Assembly (NCBI GenBank): GCA_018228685.1
Contig: CP073691.1
Location: forward strand, 2,418,001-2,482,000
From: Clostridiaceae bacterium Marseille-Q4149
GTDB taxonomy: Bacteria > Bacillota > Clostridia > Oscillospirales > Oscillospiraceae
Length of the DNA stretch: 64,000 nucleotides
Direction of reading: 5' to 3'
Shown here: piece by piece, positions 62,031 through 64,000 of the stretch
Position numbering within the stretch: position 1 is the stretch's first letter
Layout: the number at the start of each line of letters is the position of its first letter
Translations under genes and position numbers: made by a program
Notes under the pieces: model-generated
What the model saw: the letters and a program-made list of their open reading frames with translations, nothing else
What the model was told of the DNA's origin: nothing
The model's database searches: none

Positions 62031-62468
62031 TCAGGGCTGGATGCTGTCCAGCTGGCCCACCCGGCGGGCATGGCGTCCGCCCTCAAATTCGGTGTTCAGG
62101 AACACCTCCACAATGCGCTTGGCCAGGTTGGGGCCGGTGATGCCCGCGCCCAGGGCCAGCACGTTGGCGTCGTTGTGGCGGCGGGTCATTTCGGCGGACA
62201 GGGAGTCCGTGCAGTGGGCGCAGCGGATGCCCTTGACCTTGTTGGCGGCGATGGAAATGCCGATGCCGGTGGTGCAGATGACAATGCCCTTTTCGCATTC
62301 GCCGGAGGCCACCAGCCGGGCCACCTTCTCGCCATAAATGGGATAGTCCACGCTTTCGGTGGAGAAGCAGCCCACGTCCTCAAAGTCGATGTCGTGCTCC
62401 TCCAGCCAGATGAGAATGTCCTGCTTCAGCAGATAGCCGCCGTGATCGCAGCCGATGGCAATTTTCAT
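62031..62468 (-). CDS. rpiB: Ribose-5-phosphate isomerase B
   Basis: 145 aa, LacAB/RpiB family. It interconverts ribose-5-phosphate and ribulose-5-phosphate. N-terminal IGCDHGG (residues 5-11) binds substrate, the catalytic Cys lies in ICTTGIGISIAANKVKGIRCA, and RRHNDANVLALGAG follows. It lies between the PHP and glycoside hydrolase genes on the same strand with short gaps, so an operon from dnaJ onward is possible. Confidence 0.93.
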   Translation of the reverse strand: MKIAIGCDHGGYLLKQDILIWLEEHDIDFEDVGCFSTESVDYPIYGEKVARLVASGECEKGIVICTTGIGISIAANKVKGIRCAHCTDSLSAEMTRRHNDANVLALGAGITGPNLAKRIVEVFLNTEFEGGRHARRVGQLDSIQP

Positions 62469-62489
62469 GATTCGTTCTCCTCTCGGGTA

Positions 62490-63296
62490 TCACAGGGCCT
62501 GAAACAGCGGCCGGCCCCGTTCAAATGTGGTGAAATAGCGGAAGCCGCAGGTCCGCAGAAGCTCCTGGCGCTGCCGGATGAAGCAGCCCACGTCCTCCGG
62601 CCGGTGGGCGTCGCTGCCCAGGGTGATGATCTCGCCGCCCAGACTGCGGTACAGCCGCAGAATATCCTCCCCCGGCAGGGGCTCGTTTCCCCGGTTGGTG
62701 TTGCACTCGATGCCCACCCCCTGGGGAATGATGGCGCGGAAGATCTCCTCCACCCGGTCCATGTGGCGGCGGAAGGTCATGTGCTCCCCGTGGTGCTCGT
62801 TGATATACCGCAGGGGCAGGGTCAGGTGGCCCAGCACCTGGAACCGGCCCCACCGGGCCAGGGCCAGCACATCGTCCAGATAGCTGTCGATGACACTATC
62901 ATAATACGCTTCGCTGCCTTTTTCAATATAGTACAGGTCCATGTTGGCAAACTTTTTTCCGCTTAGGTGCACGGAGCCGATGACAAAGTCCAGCTCCTCC
63001 CCGGCCAGAAGCCGGTCCGCCCGGTCGAAGCTCAGCTGGGCCTCCCCCAGCTCCGCCCCCCACCGCAGGGTGATCCGGTCCCCCCACAGCGCCTGGGCCT
63101 CATGGAACTGCCGCCAGGACTCCTCCCAGTCGAAGTCGTCCCGGGGAGCCAGGGTGCCCCAGTGGATGGTGTCCACATGGTCGGTGATGCACAGCTCCCG
63201 CAGGCCCTGCCGGACGGCAGCCTCCGCCGCCTGGGCCATGGTCTGGTGCCCGTCCGGGGAGCAGGTGGAATGGACGTGATAGTCTGCAAGATACAT
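62490..63296 (-). CDS. PHP-domain phosphoesterase, HisJ/histidinol-phosphatase-like
   Basis: 268 aa. It opens with the metal motif H7-V-H9 in DYHVHSTCSPDG. Further conserved blocks are ITDHVD (about 38-43), the Glu in GAELGE (about 80), SVHLSGKKF and, near the end, GSDAHRPEDVG. Histidinol phosphatase is the usual annotation, but there are no other histidine genes here, so another phosphate ester is equally possible. It lies 3 bp after dnaJ. Confidence 0.83.
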   Translation of the reverse strand: MYLADYHVHSTCSPDGHQTMAQAAEAAVRQGLRELCITDHVDTIHWGTLAPRDDFDWEESWRQFHEAQALWGDRITLRWGAELGEAQLSFDRADRLLAGEELDFVIGSVHLSGKKFANMDLYYIEKGSEAYYDSVIDSYLDDVLALARWGRFQVLGHLTLPLRYINEHHGEHMTFRRHMDRVEEIFRAIIPQGVGIECNTNRGNEPLPGEDILRLYRSLGGEIITLGSDAHRPEDVGCFIRQRQELLRTCGFRYFTTFERGRPLFQAL

Positions 63297-63299
63297 GGC

Positions 63300-64000
63300 T
63301 TACTTCTTCTTCCCGAAAAAGCTGCGGTGCTTTTCGTAGTTGCCTTCGCCCAGGGTCTCGCTGAATTTCTTCAGGGCCTCCTTCTGCTCCCGGTTCAGGT
63401 CCCGGGGCGTCTCGATGGTGACGGTGACGTACTGGTCGCCCCGGCCCCGGCTGTTGAGGACGGGAATGCCCTTGCCCCGCAGCCGGAACACGGTGCCGGT
63501 CTGGGTGCCCTCGGGGATGGTGTATTTCACCCGGCCGTCGATGGTGGGGATCTCCAGCTCCGCGCCCAGCACCGCCTGGGTGAAGGTGATGGGGGCCTCG
63601 CAGAACACGGAGGTGCCCTCCCGGCGGAAGATCTCGTGGGGCCGCACCATCACGGTAATCAGCAGGTCGCCGCTGGGGCCGCCGTTGGAGCCTGCGTGGC
63701 CCTGGCCCCGCAGGGAGATGGTCTGGCCGTTGTCGATACCGGCGGGGATGTTCACCTGAATGGTCCGGCGCTTGCGAATGCGGCCGCTGCCGTGACAGTC
63801 GGGGCAGGGCTGGTGGATGATCTTGCCGGTGCCCCGGCACTTCTGGCAGGGGCCCTGGCTCTGCATGACGCCGAAGGGCGTCCGCTGGGCCTGGGTCACG
63901 GTGCCGGTGCCATGGCACTCGGGGCACACCTCCGGCGTGGTGCCGTGGGCGCAGCCGTTTCCTTTGCAGGTGGGGCAGGACTCGCTGCGCTCCACCGTCA
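63300..64000 (-). CDS. dnaJ: Chaperone DnaJ (partial, C-terminal part)
   Basis: The last ~233 codons; the 5' part with the J domain lies beyond the right edge. All four CxxCxGxG zinc-binding repeats are seen (CPTCKGNG, CPECHGTG, CQKCRGTG, CPDCHGSG), followed by the two beta-sandwich substrate-binding domains (IPAGIDNGQTISLRGQGHAGSNGG; IPEGTQTGTVFRLRGKGIP) and the C-terminal end GKKK. DnaJ delivers unfolded proteins to DnaK. A GTG at 63995 is internal, not the real start. Confidence 0.95.
   Translation of the reverse strand, partial: TVERSESCPTCKGNGCAHGTTPEVCPECHGTGTVTQAQRTPFGVMQSQGPCQKCRGTGKIIHQPCPDCHGSGRIRKRRTIQVNIPAGIDNGQTISLRGQGHAGSNGGPSGDLLITVMVRPHEIFRREGTSVFCEAPITFTQAVLGAELEIPTIDGRVKYTIPEGTQTGTVFRLRGKGIPVLNSRGRGDQYVTVTIETPRDLNREQKEALKKFSETLGEGNYEKHRSFFGKKK

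Overview
The window looks like a chromosome segment of a GC-rich, anaerobic, spore-forming member of the Clostridia, probably Oscillospiraceae-like. This is inferred from the spore protease Gpr, pyruvate:ferredoxin oxidoreductase, T-box leaders before glyS and thrS, Firmicutes-type promoters and strong GGAGG ribosome binding sites. Both ends cut genes: a response regulator on the left and dnaJ on the right.

Layout. 1-4580: phosphate uptake operon on the minus strand (pstS-pstC-pstA-pstB-phoU-response regulator) behind Pho-box-like repeats. 4620-7470: HAD phosphatase, rRNA methyltransferase and uridine phosphorylase. 7471-8427: a small two-gene cassette between two copies of the same hairpin. 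8553-22984: a mobile island of about 14.4 kb, less GC-rich by eye, inserted at the 3' end of a tRNA-Val gene. The 24-bp end of that tRNA is duplicated at the far side, and a 23-bp arm-type repeat lies just inside each end. The island carries a MATE exporter with a divergent Lrp regulator; a defence operon (HTH regulator, large Mod methyltransferase, AbiJ-like HEPN protein, Res helicase-nuclease); a non-coding block with an 11-bp-phased repeat array and an attenuator-like leader; and a recombination module (tyrosine recombinase, excisionase-like protein, Tn916-type integrase).

23038-32400: SDR reductase, prfB (with a curious 68-bp duplication of its 3' end), a P-type ATPase with a small partner, gpr, rpsT, a divergent XRE regulator and 54-aa protein, two small genes, and glyS. 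32413-38058: ABC transporter with its BlaI/BlaR1-type regulators. 38517-47173: aconitase, isocitrate dehydrogenase and a full citrate lyase set (citD, E, F, C and fused XG). 47223-52020: an E2-like acyltransferase missing its catalytic His, and pyruvate:ferredoxin oxidoreductase under a Rex-like operator. 52463-59340: comM, thiI, cinA, a membrane protein, thrS and tRNA-Ser. 59451-64000: MATE exporter, putative glycoside hydrolase, rpiB, PHP phosphatase and dnaJ.

The most interesting part is the island's defence operon. A HEPN protein with an intact-looking RNase motif is wired, almost without gaps, between the methyltransferase and the restriction subunit of a type III-like system, behind a palindromic operator probably bound by the operon's own HTH protein.
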